Shown piece after piece: positions 35,627 through 49,066 of a stretch of DNA of 64,000 bases. The notes beneath the pieces were generated by a model. It did not search any database. It was given only the letters and a program-made list of their open reading frames with translations, and had not been told where the DNA came from. Made by a program: the position numbers and the translations under genes. Numbering within the stretch: the stretch's first letter is position 1; every line of letters starts with the position of its first letter. Origin of the DNA: Toxoplasma gondii ME49 (taxonomy: Eukaryota; Apicomplexa; Conoidasida; Eucoccidiorida; Sarcocystidae); NCBI RefSeq assembly GCF_000006565.2, contig NC_031468.1, forward strand, positions 806,001 through 870,000, read 5' to 3'.

Positions 35627-38600
35627 ATTGGTAGGAGGCACCAGGGGGAAGACATACAATCTGAAACAGCTGGCCGTCTTACTGGGGCATCGGCTTGTGC
35701 GCCGAATGGAACCCACCGAACCCACCTGCAGCCAGCAACACACGAAGCATACGAATCCAGACTCAGCACGTCGATCAATTCTCACTTCTGATGCTCGGAG
35801 GAAAGAAACAAATGCACTGTAAGCGGATTGTGTGTGGGGCGCCCTGCTATCGAAATGAAGCCCAGTCACACGCCACGGTGCAGTTAACTACAGGCACAGG
35901 CTGCCCGCGGCATCGTCCCCATGCCATCATCGGTGGCCAGTAACAGAGGCAACAATTGCCAGCCAGTAGATGCCAGACACAAGGCACGCAGCAGTATTGT
36001 TGCACTGTGTGACGTACAACGCTACGTGTAATACCGCTTACCATCGCGAAAGATGGTGCTATAGGATACATGGAGGGGCGATGAAATGGGTACCCTTCTT
36101 TCATGGATGCGTGTCGCAAATGCAGGTGTCTCTCGTTTCCATTTCAGCAACGGTTCGAGAGGGTTGTGGCCCCAACAGGGGGCTCCGCACGCGTTCTGTT
36201 GATGCTACATTGTCGAGAAACAGTAGGCGGGCCAAGACAAAAAACTAACTTCTGTCTGACAGTTCTTGACAATGAATATTTATCACGTTCCCACATAACT
36301 GCGAAGGAGGAACTACTTGCACGCTGGATCATGTTTAGTGGTTTCTTTGCCAAGCAACACCGCAAAAAGTGAAGACCCACGAAACAAAACAAATATGGTT
36401 CATCCAGAAAAGCAACTCTTCCGCAGCGGTTAAAACAAACATGCACCAAATTCGCAAAAGGCGAGAAAGAGAAACGAGCAAACTGTGAACCGGCACGTAT
36501 GCTTATCGGGCCCAATGTCGCAGGCCGCTGCTAGGCGGACAACACCATCTGCGGGACTCCCTGAGCGGTTTGTTTACAAGAGTCGCCTTTACAGACAAGA
36601 TTAAACACGGCATGTCTGAAAAAACTGAAACAGGACGAGCTCAGCCGAACTCCTGTGGTAACGACGAGGTCACATGCCTCTTCTAGCTAAACGATCTCCC
36701 AGGAGAACAAGTTGACAGTATCTACATCGGAATAGGTCAACAGGTCCCACACCGAAAATACATTGAAGACTAGATAACATAACAGAGAAATGGACTCCCT
36801 TTAACAACAGTGGGCAAAACTCTCGAGGTCGTGAGTACAAAACTGGCCTGAAGTCATCAAACATCGCCAAAATTTGCCTCCGTGAGATGTTCATACAAAA
36901 AGCACTTGGATATCTGCAATTAACGCAACAACGCAATTGAGGCGCGTTCCAGCCGTGTCCTCTGCATAGAGAACGGTCTCGGACCACCGTCGCATGGAAC
37001 TGCTGAAGCCAACCACAAAGAAGACTTGGAAGCTAGGTGCTCCGACCGTAATGTTGCCGCGTGTGGGTCAAATTTCCAGTACAAAATGAGAGGCAGCAGC
37101 TCACAATCGATGAACCAGATCTGAAGCCGCGGTCAAAACTGACCCCGTTTTTTCCAAAACCGACTCCCTTCTCAATAATCTGTGTCTTTTTGTGAACTGT
37201 AGCAGAATGGCTTGACGAGACGCTGGATGTCCGCACAAAAGGCCGAGGTAGCATGATTCGTCATCCACGGTGGTACACGGGGGAGACTCCGTATTCTCCT
37301 AGCAGCTTCAGTGGTCCAAACCCGGTCCTGGTCCCGTATGTACAAAACAGCGACGTAGCAACTCTGACTGTCAAGCGGTAACAACGTTGAACAATGTCGA
37401 AGGCGCTGGAGAAGTTAGTGATTTGCTTTTGCGGAGCCACGAACTTTTCCGTGTTCTCTAGAACATGTCGCGGATCTACTGTGTTCTTGAGACCTGAAAC
37501 TATCTGACGGAATGACTACATGGTCCAAAATGGTCACTTCAACTTTTCGTGTAGGTTTGGAGAGCGATTAGTGCCCATAGGGATTCCTTGCGATACCCAA
37601 AACGTGGCGCACCACTTCCCTTCTTTTGCAAATAATGACGACGTAGAGGGGAAAGGATTCCACTAGATGCGCTGTATATAGTACTCTATGTGATTCCTTG
37701 TGTGTTCTTTTTCTTGTTCACGGAAGATTATGTTGCAGTTGGAGCATTCGTCACCTTCGATTGCTTGTGAAAACAGCACTCACCGTCCTCGACGTTTACC
37801 CAACAGGTGGCCGCTACAAGGAGAAGCGTCACTTGACCCATCTCGTTTCAAATTGAGTTCGTGTGAAGTATGCGATACAAAATGGCTTGTTGGACCAATG
37901 TTATCCCCAGTTCCGAGTTCCGTGTACGTCAAAGTGTATCAGGTCCGTGGACATAACCAATACTGACAGGCACCGGCGTGAGCACGATGGCGGCTGCGAG
38001 GTGAAAATACACCACCTTCTTGCTAAATTTTGCATCACCAAGCTTCGCATGGGTTTTCACAGTCGCCGATATAATAGTACGTTGACGCTTCTTAGACTAA
38101 AGCACCATTACGAAGTGCTCAACACTGTATGGTGACCATTCGCCGCAAGCACACCACCACTATCCTCTGCCTGTGATTTCTGTTGAGCCTAATTCCAGAA
38201 ATTTACACAGAGAAACCTTGGGTTTCGGTAACATACTTCTGATGTGTGCATGCATCCACTCTCAACTTTTGTCCACGGCGAATCCCGTTCTCCACACCAT
38301 TGTGGTTTCTCATGACTTTAAGCCATTCTCTTGCAGATCTGTGCTGGCTGAAGTATCGGACGAAATCCGCTTACTTCTGCAGTTTCGTATGTTGCTTCGC
38401 ATGTCGCAAGCACCCAAAAAGCTAGTGCCTGTGAAATTGCCAGAGGAAGTGTTTTGTAGTTGATTGCACACACAAATGACTGCGATGGAAATATGACGAC
38501 ATGATGTGACACATAAATCGTTTGACTACGAGCGGGCTCAGGAAGGTTGGCCTGTTTGCCATTGACGCAATCAGGGAAATGCTTGACCTCGTTATCGCGT

Positions 38601-39808
38601 TGGTTGCAGAGAGGGATGGCGTTCTTAGCCTTCCACGCAGAATCCGTAACGGAATTCTTGGTCGCATGCACCGCACCGCATGCCAATCTGCTGTAACGCG
38701 TTTGAGAACCCGCAGTTTGAGCTCATATCAAACTCATAAACTGGCGTCTCAACACAGCTTTGAGTCGCCATTTTCCCCCTTCCAGGCCATCCAAGAGATG
38801 TGCACAAGCTTTGAAAAGTGATGCGTGCCCGTAGTTTCCGTTTCTTGCTCCACCGGAGAGAAGCGAACTTGCCGTGCCGACGAAAACGCTGAAGTGTGAC
38901 ATTAGTTTTGACCTCCTGTCTCACCGTCTGTTCGTCAAGTGGATTTCCACTTTCCCAATTTCAGATTTTCAGATGCAAAGGAATCTGTGAAACGTAGCGA
39001 CTATCTCTGAATGTTTACCTCGTGAAACGCGAACCCGAGGGCTGATCGTTCGAGACAGCATGCGCTGTGGCTAAAGTCTAGACACTTTGGTTGTGGAAAG
39101 CTCTCTTCTGTTCGGCTGGTGAGGCCATTTTCACTTGAACGGGGAGCTTTCCTGTCGTGTCCCAAGGTCGAATCATTTGTTCTTTCACGATGAGAAATGG
39201 TTCTTAGTCCCCGCTTCAATTCTTCACACTGGTGAACGCAGTTGATCCCCTCATTTTCTCAGGAGGATGCTTCACTGGGCGTTATTCCATGACCTGCGAT
39301 TTCCATTCTTCTTTTCTCCATGGGCATGCCTCTTTCTTGTACACGTTTCCTGATTCAAACTTGGGGCAAAAAAAATATCATGGGTGCCCCCGAGCAAGCA
39401 TGCGCCGTCAGTCCCTAAAATTTTTCGACTCCGACAGGCCGGCCTGTGTGAAGTAACGTGACTCGTCTAAGCACGCGCATTTGAGGTTGTGAGCGTGCAT
39501 TGGATGTGCTTATCGGCCACCTCGGAAGGCGCGTGGAACAAAAGTCAAGGCGGGAGACGCGAATCAGACTTGCCACAATTCGGCGTCTGGATTGCCGTCC
39601 CCTGCCCTTTTCCTTGATCCCTTCCTCTTGTTATTCTTTGCCCTCGTTTCCTCCGCTCTTCTAGTCTGTATCCTGTCTCGCAGTTTTCTTCCTCGTTTGC
39701 CTTCTCTCCCTCTCCCGCATTTTCTGCTAAATCGAAGTCGGTAACTCGCCACCGGCGTCACTGGATGATCTTTCTCTTCTCTCTCGGCTGTCTTTTTTTC
39801 GCGACACG
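35627..39808. other. Intergenic between MAR-like gene B and the RWD-domain gene (divergent)
   Basis: About 4.2 kb holding both 5' flanks. No open frame has a domain, and those present (for example 38318-38686 minus and 38522-38821 plus) overlap on both strands and look random. I see no structural RNA and no long repeat. Positions 39600-39730 are pyrimidine-rich just before the RWD gene, as often seen in 5' UTRs. Confidence 0.6.
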
Positions 39809-42598
39809 ATGACAAATCATACGGAGGAGCAGGCACTTGAACTGGAGGCGCTGGAGGCGCTCTTCACTCGAGAGGAGGAATTCGAAAAGCTCTCTCCCAC
39901 TTCTTTCCGCCTCTCTCTCCTGCCTTGTCAAGAGGGCGAAGGCACTGACCATGTTGCTGTTACGCTTCTTGTTGAATACGTGCCAACGTACCCCGATGAT
40001 CCTCCTCACTGGGAAATCCAGTCAAGTAAGGTTCTGTTTCGTTGTTTGGCCGTTGACGTTCACGCGCGTCTCACCGTCTCTCGACAGTGCGACAAACTGC
40101 CGCAGGCGTGCCTAAGTTCGTAGACGTGCTGACTGACATTTGGCCGCAAGCACCTGGTTGAACCATCCGGAACCTGAGACAAAACGTGAAGCTTTGTCGT
40201 CACAGATGGAAATGGCACAGCTCAGGCAAAGCATTCACGACCCTTAACGCAGCTGAGTTGAGATTTTGGTCCTTGTCCGAAGCTTGGACGATCGCATCCA
40301 ACGCTCTTTTCTTTTCTCCGCTTGGTAGGAGGAGCGCAACGCTATTGTTTGTTGTATCTGATGAATGTTCACGTGGCCATAGCGTGTACTGTGTTTTAGG
40401 ATACATAGAGAGCAAACGCGACATTTGCATTTTCTCGTGTGTCTGCACTTGACAGGCAAAGGCTTAGACACGGAGGCCTTGGAAGAGCTGAAGAAGGAGG
40501 TCTCTGAAGCGATGAAGAGAGAGGTTGGCGCGCCCATGATGTATACGATTGCCGAATTTGTCCAAGTAAGTCATTTCGCTTCTCACGGTCTCCACTTTCT
40601 TTCTGGTTTGTTTTTTACCTATTACACCAGCAGAGCAGAGCGTTGTTTTGGCTGACGTTGCATGCGCTACTATTAAAGTTTCCTCTCCTTTCTTGTTGCC
40701 TTACCTCGGCTTCCTGGAAGTTGACGTCTGCTGTGAGCAACGACTGTCCACCGAACGGGTGTCTCATCTTGTCAGTGTCTCTTATCACTGTACTTTTCTC
40801 CGCATGCACACATATTCCAATCTCTGTCACGTCTCTTCTACGCCCTGCCAACCCCGTTTGCCAAGCTCGCTTTCACCTGACGTACACAAATACTCACTTT
40901 TCCTTGTTCAAGTCAGACGTTAGAGCCGGCGCGGTTGAACTCTGTGTGCGCGAGTTACCCGACCTCCCGAGGCATTTGGTGATGATCGAGGGGGAGAGAC
41001 GTGCGACGCTTGGTTCAGCTGAAAAAACATTGATACGCCTATCATATCGCTGAGCACGAGGCCTGTTAACGACCTTGTTTGAGAGTGCGGAGGGGGCGGT
41101 GAGTAGGGTTTGAGTGCACGACAGGGCCTGGAGTGGATTCGCGCGACTGCCTCTTCTTCGAAGAAATTCACGGGGAGCAGCCCAACTCGCCTCGGTCTTC
41201 TCCGGAAACTGTTTTAGTTTCCATGCCTGTGGGTGCCTTTTGTTTCCCTCCAGGATTGGCTGCGAGAGCGAAACAAACCACAACAGTCTATGTACGATCA
41301 AATGATGAGTCGGGAGAATGCGGCGGTAGTGGAAGATGAAAGCGATGAGGAGGAAGAAGAAGGCGACGGTGATGAGCCGCAGTACACGGGTCTGGGAGAC
41401 AAACAGCTCTGTGCAGCAACGGTAAGCCTCTTCGCTGCGTCGCTGTGAATTTCAAATCTAGTCAATGGAGTGGTCAGTCGATCCGCATGGATGTGCACAC
41501 TAAATTTGTGTTCGCTGTCAAACGCTTATCACCGTACACACGCACATAGGTTTATCTACATGGATATGTTTGTATGTGTCTTGGCTTGTGCAGCAGTATG
41601 CTTCTTCTTGCAAGCAGATCCGCTTGTGTGAAAGAGCTGCATATGTGGGGTCCACGAGTTTTCCAATATAGATGTTTAGGCCTTTAGCATTTTTTTACGT
41701 ACAAAAGCATCCGCTTGTATGCATATTTATACACAGTTGCACATATGTCCGTGTCGCCACGCCTAATTTCAGGAGAGATGTACGAAGGAAGAATTTGACC
41801 GATGGGCAGAACGGTTTCGACAGGAAATGATTGACGCAGGCATATGGAAAGGATCCGCGATTTCTGGAAGCCGCAAGGGCGCCTTGACAGGAAAGCAATT
41901 ATTCGAAAGAGATGCCTCTCTGGCCACAGCAGACACAAGTTGCGCCGAAGCTGAAGCAGAGGCAGACGGTGTCGACGAGAACCAGAAAAACAGTCACGGC
42001 ACAGGAGACACCGGTATGTTACGAAGTACACCCATGCATGTACATAAGGATTTGGTCATGTTCTGCAGTGGTGCACTTCTGGGAGCAGCGCCTGCTGGCT
42101 GTGCAATCGCGCAAGAACCTCATGAGGAAGCACTCGGGGACACTACACAGCGACGGATAGCCCGCACAATAGCATTACACTATCAGATGCGGAGGCATAT
42201 GTGTTTCTTAAGTTCTATTGTATCACGCGGCACCTGGACAGGGACATTGTGGAAAAGACATCTAACCCCACCGATCGAGAAGTGAGAAACGTGGGGCCGT
42301 TTTCAGTGGGGGTGTCAACCAGGTTATCAGGCTGGTGGTTCTGCAAACAAGATGAAGAGGGAGCAACGCAAGAAGGGAGAGAAATTTGCTTTCCGTTTGC
42401 AGAAGGATTTGAAAGAGGGACGAAGGGTACGTCTACATTCCATGTGAAAGACAAGACTCGCCGTGTGCGCTTCTCGTGTCCAACAATCTGCCTGCTTGTG
42501 ACTGCTCTCCTGTGTTGGAATGAACAGAGAAGAGAATGTTTTGGAAGGATGAGAGTCTCTTCGAAGGCGAAGACGACGAGGAACTTCTGTCCGATTGA
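39809..42598 (+). CDS. RWDD1: RWD-domain protein, RWDD1/Gir2 (DRG2-family partner) homologue
   Basis: RWDD1/DFRP2 proteins bind and stabilise the DRG2/Rbg2 GTPase and touch Gcn1 through the RWD domain, linking them to translation control. Five exons fit in phase: 39809-40025, 40456-40565, 41254-41421, 41773-42013 and 42528-42598 (268 residues). The start is MTNHTEEQALELEALEALF, the typical first RWD helix. The family YPxxPP turn reads YPDDPPHWEI. Exon 2 gives the second RWD helix, ending YTIAEFVQ. Exon 3 has an acidic run (DESDEEEEEGDGD). Exon 4 has the conserved EFDRWAERFRQEM block and LTGKQLFERD, a hallmark of RWDD1 C-termini. The last exon ends in an acidic tail, EGEDDEELLSD. Size is close to the family norm (about 245). 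It converges on the oocyst-wall-like gene, with 1.26 kb between stops. Confidence 0.88.
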
Positions 42599-43860
42599 GG
42601 ATCACCTCTTACGCAAAGGTAATTCCTCTTCTATGCATATGCATGTGCCACTGGGCGTGAACCTACATGCGTAGCTGTGTACGTGTGTATGTACGTCAAC
42701 GGATGGCCACGGATCCAACCTGCTGAGCGTTTTATCATTCCTCAACACGGTTCTTCCAACTTCCTCCTTTTTTTGTTCCACAACCTTGTTTAAATTTCCT
42801 CCGTTGTCTTGCACTCGTTGATCTGGGGAATGGGTTTCTAGAAGAATTGACATATTGCCGACAGAATTCGACAGAGGCTATCTTCTTGCTGACTCTCTTT
42901 GCCTGGAAAACTGAGGAAGCATTTGCGCGAAGGGCGAAGGCAACTTGTGGGTTGCGTCTTCGTGCCGGTGTTTCTGCTGGTTGTCATACACCTTTCCTCG
43001 GTTCGCTAATATAACAAGAGGAATACACGATTTTTCGGCGCCACGTCACTTCACAGCTTAACAGATTTCGCAAAGACTCTTGAGTGAGGCGTCTAGTGGT
43101 CGACTCCCTACGAAAATAACGTGCACGTTGTAGTGCATACATTGTTTCTGGGTCCAAGAGCTGCAAACGAGATGTCCTGTTTTATCTTTACTACTCCGCC
43201 TATTCAAAATCCACCGCACTTGGTCATCTGTTACCACATCTGTTGGAGAAGTGGCTTTTTTCCTGTTTCTTCCACACACTGCAGAACTATGACAAGTATG
43301 AGTGGTTCGCATCAGCCCTTCAGAAGGGAGGTGTTCCTTTTCCCACCTCTCAGGGTTACTTTAGCAAACAGTCAAGCGTGTGTTTAGTGCCTTCCTTTTT
43401 GATCGTAGCGACAAATGCTTGCATGAGATTCCACTGGTCCGCCCCAGTTGGGAGATAAACACGCACTTTGGGCAGCAAAAACACGGAAACGATTCAAAGC
43501 AGCAGGTTCCCTCACCGGCAAAAGTTCAAAACAGAATTTACACTCAAATGCAACACCCGCCTACGCGCGTGCTATGAGACGACAGAGGTAGTGACAAAAA
43601 CGCAGGAAAGAAATGTAGCAGCATGCACAGCAAGCAATCTTCTGTAATCTAGTCCATTACAGCATCAACGAACAAGGAAATAAAATCCGGGTCGGCGTGG
43701 GTGCACTCAGGTAACGGACAGAATCGTGTGAAACTAGGTGCCTGTGAAACCTAAATCAAAATTAACATGTTTCAGGCTCCCCGTAGAACTGGTCATTATT
43801 CTGAAGGAAGACATGCTACACTAGACTTGCCACTTTCAGTACGTGATGAAATGTGGGCTT
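42599..43860. other. Intergenic between convergent RWDD1 and oocyst-wall-like genes
   Basis: Should hold both 3' UTRs. An exon-like segment at 43285-43370 (+), preceded by a polypyrimidine-AG and reading NYDKYEWFASALQKGG, runs on into an open frame to 43458. It is not in a position to be spliced into RWDD1 without removing that gene's stop, so it is not called. Confidence 0.55.
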
Positions 43861-46800
43861 CTATCCAGGCGTTGTTCTCCTGAAATCCCTTCCATTAGGA
43901 ATGAACATGTCAACCTGCCTTATGTCCACCCTCAGGCGATAGTCAACCCAGTCGTAGACAAGCTGATGGATTTTCTTCATTATGCCACCATGGCATTCGA
44001 TTTTGTCGCAGTGGCCTTCGAACACTCCGACGATATGCACGCATGCGCCTCCAGGCGGTATCTTCGCCTCCAATTGCATTATCAGGTTGGGAGTAGCCTG
44101 GACACCTTCAGATGTTTTCCGTTGCTCTTGCATTCTTCTCTTACGTCGCACTTCCGAGCGTCTTTTTCTGCCCGAATGACCGCCTGTCTCGCCATCCCTG
44201 TTCAGAGTTTCACTTGTACCTTGCTGGCTCTCCGAAGACACATTTCTATGAGGGTGTACTGCTGGAGTAGTCCCTCGAGCCTGCGCTTGCTTGATAGTGG
44301 TTTCTTCGAAGGACGCCAAACTGCTTGGAATTGCTTCACTGTTTAGTTTGGATATAGGTGACCCCTCGGTGGCTGACTGTCTTCCCTGGGTTTGAAGACT
44401 TGCTTCGTTTGTTGGAGACCTTTGACTATCGGCTTTCAGCTGGAAGTCAAAGTTGTCAGCCAGTTCATAATCTACCTCCATCTCAGCTTCTGTGTCGTCT
44501 ACAATCCAGACGTCCTCATTTAGATCTTCCTCCATATCGTCAGAAAGAGTATCACCTATTTCTAGTTCATCCATTCCTTGATCGGTGCGATGCCCTTCGC
44601 TTTTTGCGTCTTCTTTCCATGATCCTTCTTGTTGCATTTCTTCCTCATCGAGTGGATTCGTTTCTGCTTCGACATGCATTTCACTGAGAGTGTTTTGCAA
44701 AAGAACGTCTACGAATGAGTCAGGGAATACTGACCGAAGTTCACTGGCTACTTTGTGAATTTTCGCTTTCCTACGTTGTAGAGAATTCGTATCCTCCATT
44801 CTTTTGAGTGATCGTGGTGATGGTGACAACCGATTAGCTTCCGCTGCTTGTGCAATCCTGTCAACCGTACCGAAGGCGTCCAAGCTGCTACCAAAAGGTA
44901 GATTCGGGAGATCGATTCCGAGAGGTAAGAATCCGTCTGGACACCATACCTATGTGTGTAAAACGCAAAAGCAAGGGCACGCACACAAATTATCCGCCTA
45001 CATCCCTGCGTTTGATTCGATATGCTCACACGTTAGTTGTTAACATGTGTCTCATATTTCAGGATCCCAGAGTACTGACGACACACATATTGATCTAGAA
45101 CGCTCTGCTCGATCATGAAGCAACAGACTCAGTTGAGCCATACAAAGAGGACATGCAGAGAGGTAGGTCCGGCGGCAGTTACAGGGGAACTGGGCGTATC
45201 GGCAGGCAGGTGATTCTATTGATGGATCGAAAAAAGGATCCATAGGTGGAAAGGCAGGAGCGTAGCTTTATACACAGTTGCTTGAACGTACTTCAAAGTC
45301 TTTTCCTAGAAACCTTCCACGATAAATATGAAAGGACCGTATCGATACGTAAGCAGACACATCACTGCATCTCACCTTGCCAAGGTAATACTCAACAGCT
45401 CCACACTTCGCGAATTCTTGACTTAAAATTGCATATGGGCTGGTTTGTTCCCCACCAAGCACAAACCCCTCTGGGCAAGACACAGAGGGTCCGACTTGCT
45501 TTCTTGCCTCGCACGTGCCGACGTCAGATATAGAGTAGCCTGGTGGACAATGGTCGCCAGCAGCAACCTGAAGCAAGAAATGCAGCAACTTTGTCCGCCC
45601 ATTCATCTTGTTGTACAGTGGGCTTCCGGGAAACGTGAAAACGATATGCTTTCCTCCTTGCTTTGAGCCATCCAACTTCCTCTGAAAGGCTGGGATGGGA
45701 AACGCTGCCCATGATAGGGCCCCGCTCAGTATGCTTGTCCGTAAGCGTCAACGACCGGAACGACTCTTTTCATATAACAAACAAAATCCTAAAAACACCA
45801 CTGCTGTACGAACTATGCAAACAAACTGGTGACGTTGATACATGTATTGCTGTTCTACGCGGTAGCGTGAAGTCAGCCTCAATGAAGGCGAAAAACTGAG
45901 ACTTCAGAGGGTCACCGTTATTCCTTTGGATCCACAGCTGTCGTACGTATGCTATCTGAACAGGAACACAGTTGTGAAACCATACGTACCACGACGCACT
46001 CAAACACCTATTAATCAGGACTCTATTCTTATGGGCGCTTCGTCCCGTACGTCACCTCGGAATGCCTTCGGGCGGTGTGCTCATGATACTTACGGCTATT
46101 GGGATGGAATCCAATTGAGTGCATGTGAACGCGCGGCCAATAGGCTCGTTACTTTTGCCAGTCTTGCCGTTTTCAACATCATTTGGTGTGAAAGCGAGGA
46201 CCTCCGAGAAATGAGGCTCGTATCCTCCAGGACACACCAACGAGACGCCGGTTTCCCTCTGAAATTGTTTGTAAGAAGTCGCACAAGACAGTTTACGTCG
46301 GATTCGTTAATCATGTCACAAGCGAAACTCCCGCCAGTGAGCTCAAGCATCAGAAACCACTTCTCCTTTTAGCGGAGACGACAAGAAACACAGTGCTGGT
46401 TTAGGGGTCGGGACTTTTTCTAGCCTCTGTTCAAGGCTCCATAGTTCCTAGTTGCAAAATGCCCCTCATGTTTCGTCACAGGTGACAGCTCTGTCCTCTA
46501 ATTTCCCAAGAAGATTGTTTCTGAAATCATGCAGTCTAGCGAGATCCTGATGAGCGCTTGCTCATGTTTGAAATCTTCCGTAGGTAAGGTTGTTGATGCT
46601 CCGAGAATGGCGTAGTACGACGCTGTGACGGATCCCTTGCAACAGAAAGAGCTCTCCGAAGCGCGGGTGATAGTCCAATCCCAGATATATGCGTTCCGCA
46701 GAGGTTTCCCCTTGAGCAATGTAGATCGTTTGCCGTTCAAGACGTCTATATGTATCGAAACATATGCGCCACTCACTGAAGCGAGGCCACGTATTGAAGG

Positions 46801-48286
46801 CTTCAGGTTTTGTAGCCTTGTATGATTCAGGGCTCCTACCAGAAGGATGATTCGACTTACAGTCACTGCGCAGATTCCTGGAGAAGCGACGGCCATGCGA
46901 GAGCGTAGACCGTGCCTCTTAAAAGACCGATCGCCTGGGCAGGTCGTCCAGACCGGCACGGCTACGATGGTTATGCAATGCGGACCGTACGCCAGCCATC
47001 CTGCCGGACATCGCACTTCTGCAAGCAGCACAGAAGAATCAGTTGTTCCGCAAACACGCGCCGAGTCACAGACTGATGATGAGTTATTGCATCAGTGATA
47101 ATCCGGCGTATACAGCATATTTGAGAACACGAGAATGGTAAGTGTTTCCAACATTTCCTGGGGACAGAGCTAGGTGTGCCGGTGAAAATGTCTAAGTGTT
47201 GCTATCGGATCTAGTATATACGTATGTGAGGTTCCACAGAAGAACATCACCACATATCTTTGTTCGCACCTCACCGTTTAGAGAAAACAGTATTTCGTTC
47301 TTACCGTGGGGATACATGTACTCGGGTAAGACAGGCTCTGGCTGGAAGCCAGTGCCGTTCACGGGTATAAGCGGATGTGGCATTTCGAGTTTGGATTCGT
47401 AGAAGGCGTTCCGGGCGATTCCGAAAGCTTCATTATCTATCATGTCTTCAGGGTTGGGTACCCAGCTTCTGTAGCTGTTTGTCTGGAAACGGGTGTCACC
47501 TGGTGCTGCTGAACTGTCCGAGACCGCCGTGCCCCCTTGTTTTCCTGTACGTGCGAAGGCGTCTGGTGCCACAGACTGCGTCTTGTCTATTCCCTTCATT
47601 TTAATGCCTTCTAATATATCCAGAACTTCTCCACTCTTGTGTTGGATTCTTGCTCCAACATGCACTTCGTATGCGTCTGGAGAGTCTCCATTACTTTCAG
47701 TTTTCGCTGTTTCGACGCCTTCTCTAGTTGTGGTGAGATGAATAGTCGCTACCAGTCCCGGGCCTTTCTGGGAAGGAACCATTATCTTCGTAGTGCCGAG
47801 AATTCGTTTTCTCCATGATGTGTCATTTCGTGCTGCCTGCTGCATGATGGAGGCCTCATGCACTCCGGCAGACCTGTTTATTTTCCCACTGTGTTCTCTG
47901 AGCGATCGCGTCGTCGTAAACCGGGGAGACGAAAACGGAGGAGAGGTAGACTCTACTGCGGAATCGGAATCTTCAGTCGGTTTCTCATTATGCACGCTGC
48001 TGCGGAACTCGGGTGCGGGCATCTTTTTCCCAACAAGTCCATTCGTGGGCCGTAGGACTCTGGCCGGAGTATTGGTGGTGCCATACAGCAGCCGAGGGAG
48101 ACATGCATGCTGGTGTAGTGTTGAGAGAGGGATACTGAACCACAAAAAAACGCCCAAAGCGAGTGGCAAGGACCTCATCGGGTTGACCCTGAGTTTGATT
48201 TGCTTAGAAAAAGCACTATACCGACCGGCTGTTGCTTGTTTCTTCGACAAAGAGGCGGGAACCATTGCACGGTAGAGATATTCCAT
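43861..48286 (-). CDS. Secreted Cys-rich protein with oocyst-wall-like C-x(n)-CPxG repeats and acidic tail
   Basis: Five exons fit in phase: 48286-47305, 47018-46861, 46258-46094, 45567-45376 and 44949-43861 (861 residues). An internal Met at 48178 starts MRSLPLALGVFLWFSI, a good signal peptide, so the mature frame probably begins there (825 residues). After about 270 Ser/Thr-rich residues comes a Cys-rich region built across the exon joins, with a CPxG-type block in nearly every unit: CPAGWLAY, CPGDRSFK, CPGGYEPH, CPPGYSIS, CPEGFVLG and CPDGFLPL. Most are preceded by a further Cys about 11-15 residues upstream. This C-x(10-15)-CPxG[YF] rhythm is that of coccidian oocyst wall proteins (COWP/OWP type). 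The last exon adds a long Asp/Glu-rich stretch, a basic RKRRSEVRRKRR cluster and a conserved-looking end with two Cys (CVHIVGVFEGHCDKIEC). It could alternatively be a CPW-WPC-like protein, though no WPC was seen. The exact family is unproven. Confidence 0.62.
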
Positions 48287-49066
48287 GGTTACAGGTTATG
48301 AAAATGAGTGATACTGCGAACACTCCTACGATACGCGACACGAGACAGCGCAGCTTTTACCCTAGTGGTGGGTCCCATACCCTCGCCTCCACAGAGCCGT
48401 TTAAGCAGAAGCTGTAGTTATTCTGGAGCCTTCCGATGAAGAGACAATGAGGCCACCAATGCACTGTATGGTCATTTTCTCTAAACAATCGATATTTCTG
48501 GAAATACTGCCAAATATACGAAGGAATGAAACTGTGCGTTAGGGAAAGCTGACACACGTTTTTCAATCAGCGAATTAAGGAAGACTTAATATAAAAGGGG
48601 AACCACAGGAGACGAGACTCGCTGTCATCGACTGTTTTCCAACAGGGAGGGCACCAGGCCGTACAAATCAGTTAGCCAAACGGAGATCTCGAGTGCAAAC
48701 GCCAGCTCGAGCCTCGGGCACCCTTGCTCGCGCGGTATCTTCCGCCGTTAATGAGAACGATGAAGATAACCAGCTATGCCACTTTTTCCGCAGTCCATTC
48801 TTCATCGCAAATTTCTAGATAGTTAACCTTGATAAGGCACCACCAGGCACCGTCTCGCGACAAACCGAAATGCAGTTGTCTCCTGTATTCAGTCGGCGGT
48901 CTCTGACAGTCGCCACTCTTTGCAGTAAGTCTACTGTTTCGTTGTACAGAATCTGCTCCTCCACGATTTAAGCTCATTATTGTGTCATTCGGGCTGATTA
49001 CTCCATCAAACAAACGCTTGCAGGGACATATTGTGGCGATGAAGGGTTCAAAATCTTCGATATATA
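48287..49066. other. Divergent intergenic region upstream of the oocyst-wall-like gene
   Basis: Presumed promoter region for the minus-strand gene and possibly for the small plus-strand gene. A minus-strand open frame at 48774-49013 contains QLHFGLSRDGAWWCLIKVNY, which looks protein-like. I could not connect it by splicing to either neighbour. Confidence 0.45.

Noticed and set aside
43285..43458. Apparent extra exon downstream of RWDD1
   Set aside because: The RWDD1 frame already ends at 42598 with the acidic tail expected for the family, and no splice would bring this segment in without skipping that end.
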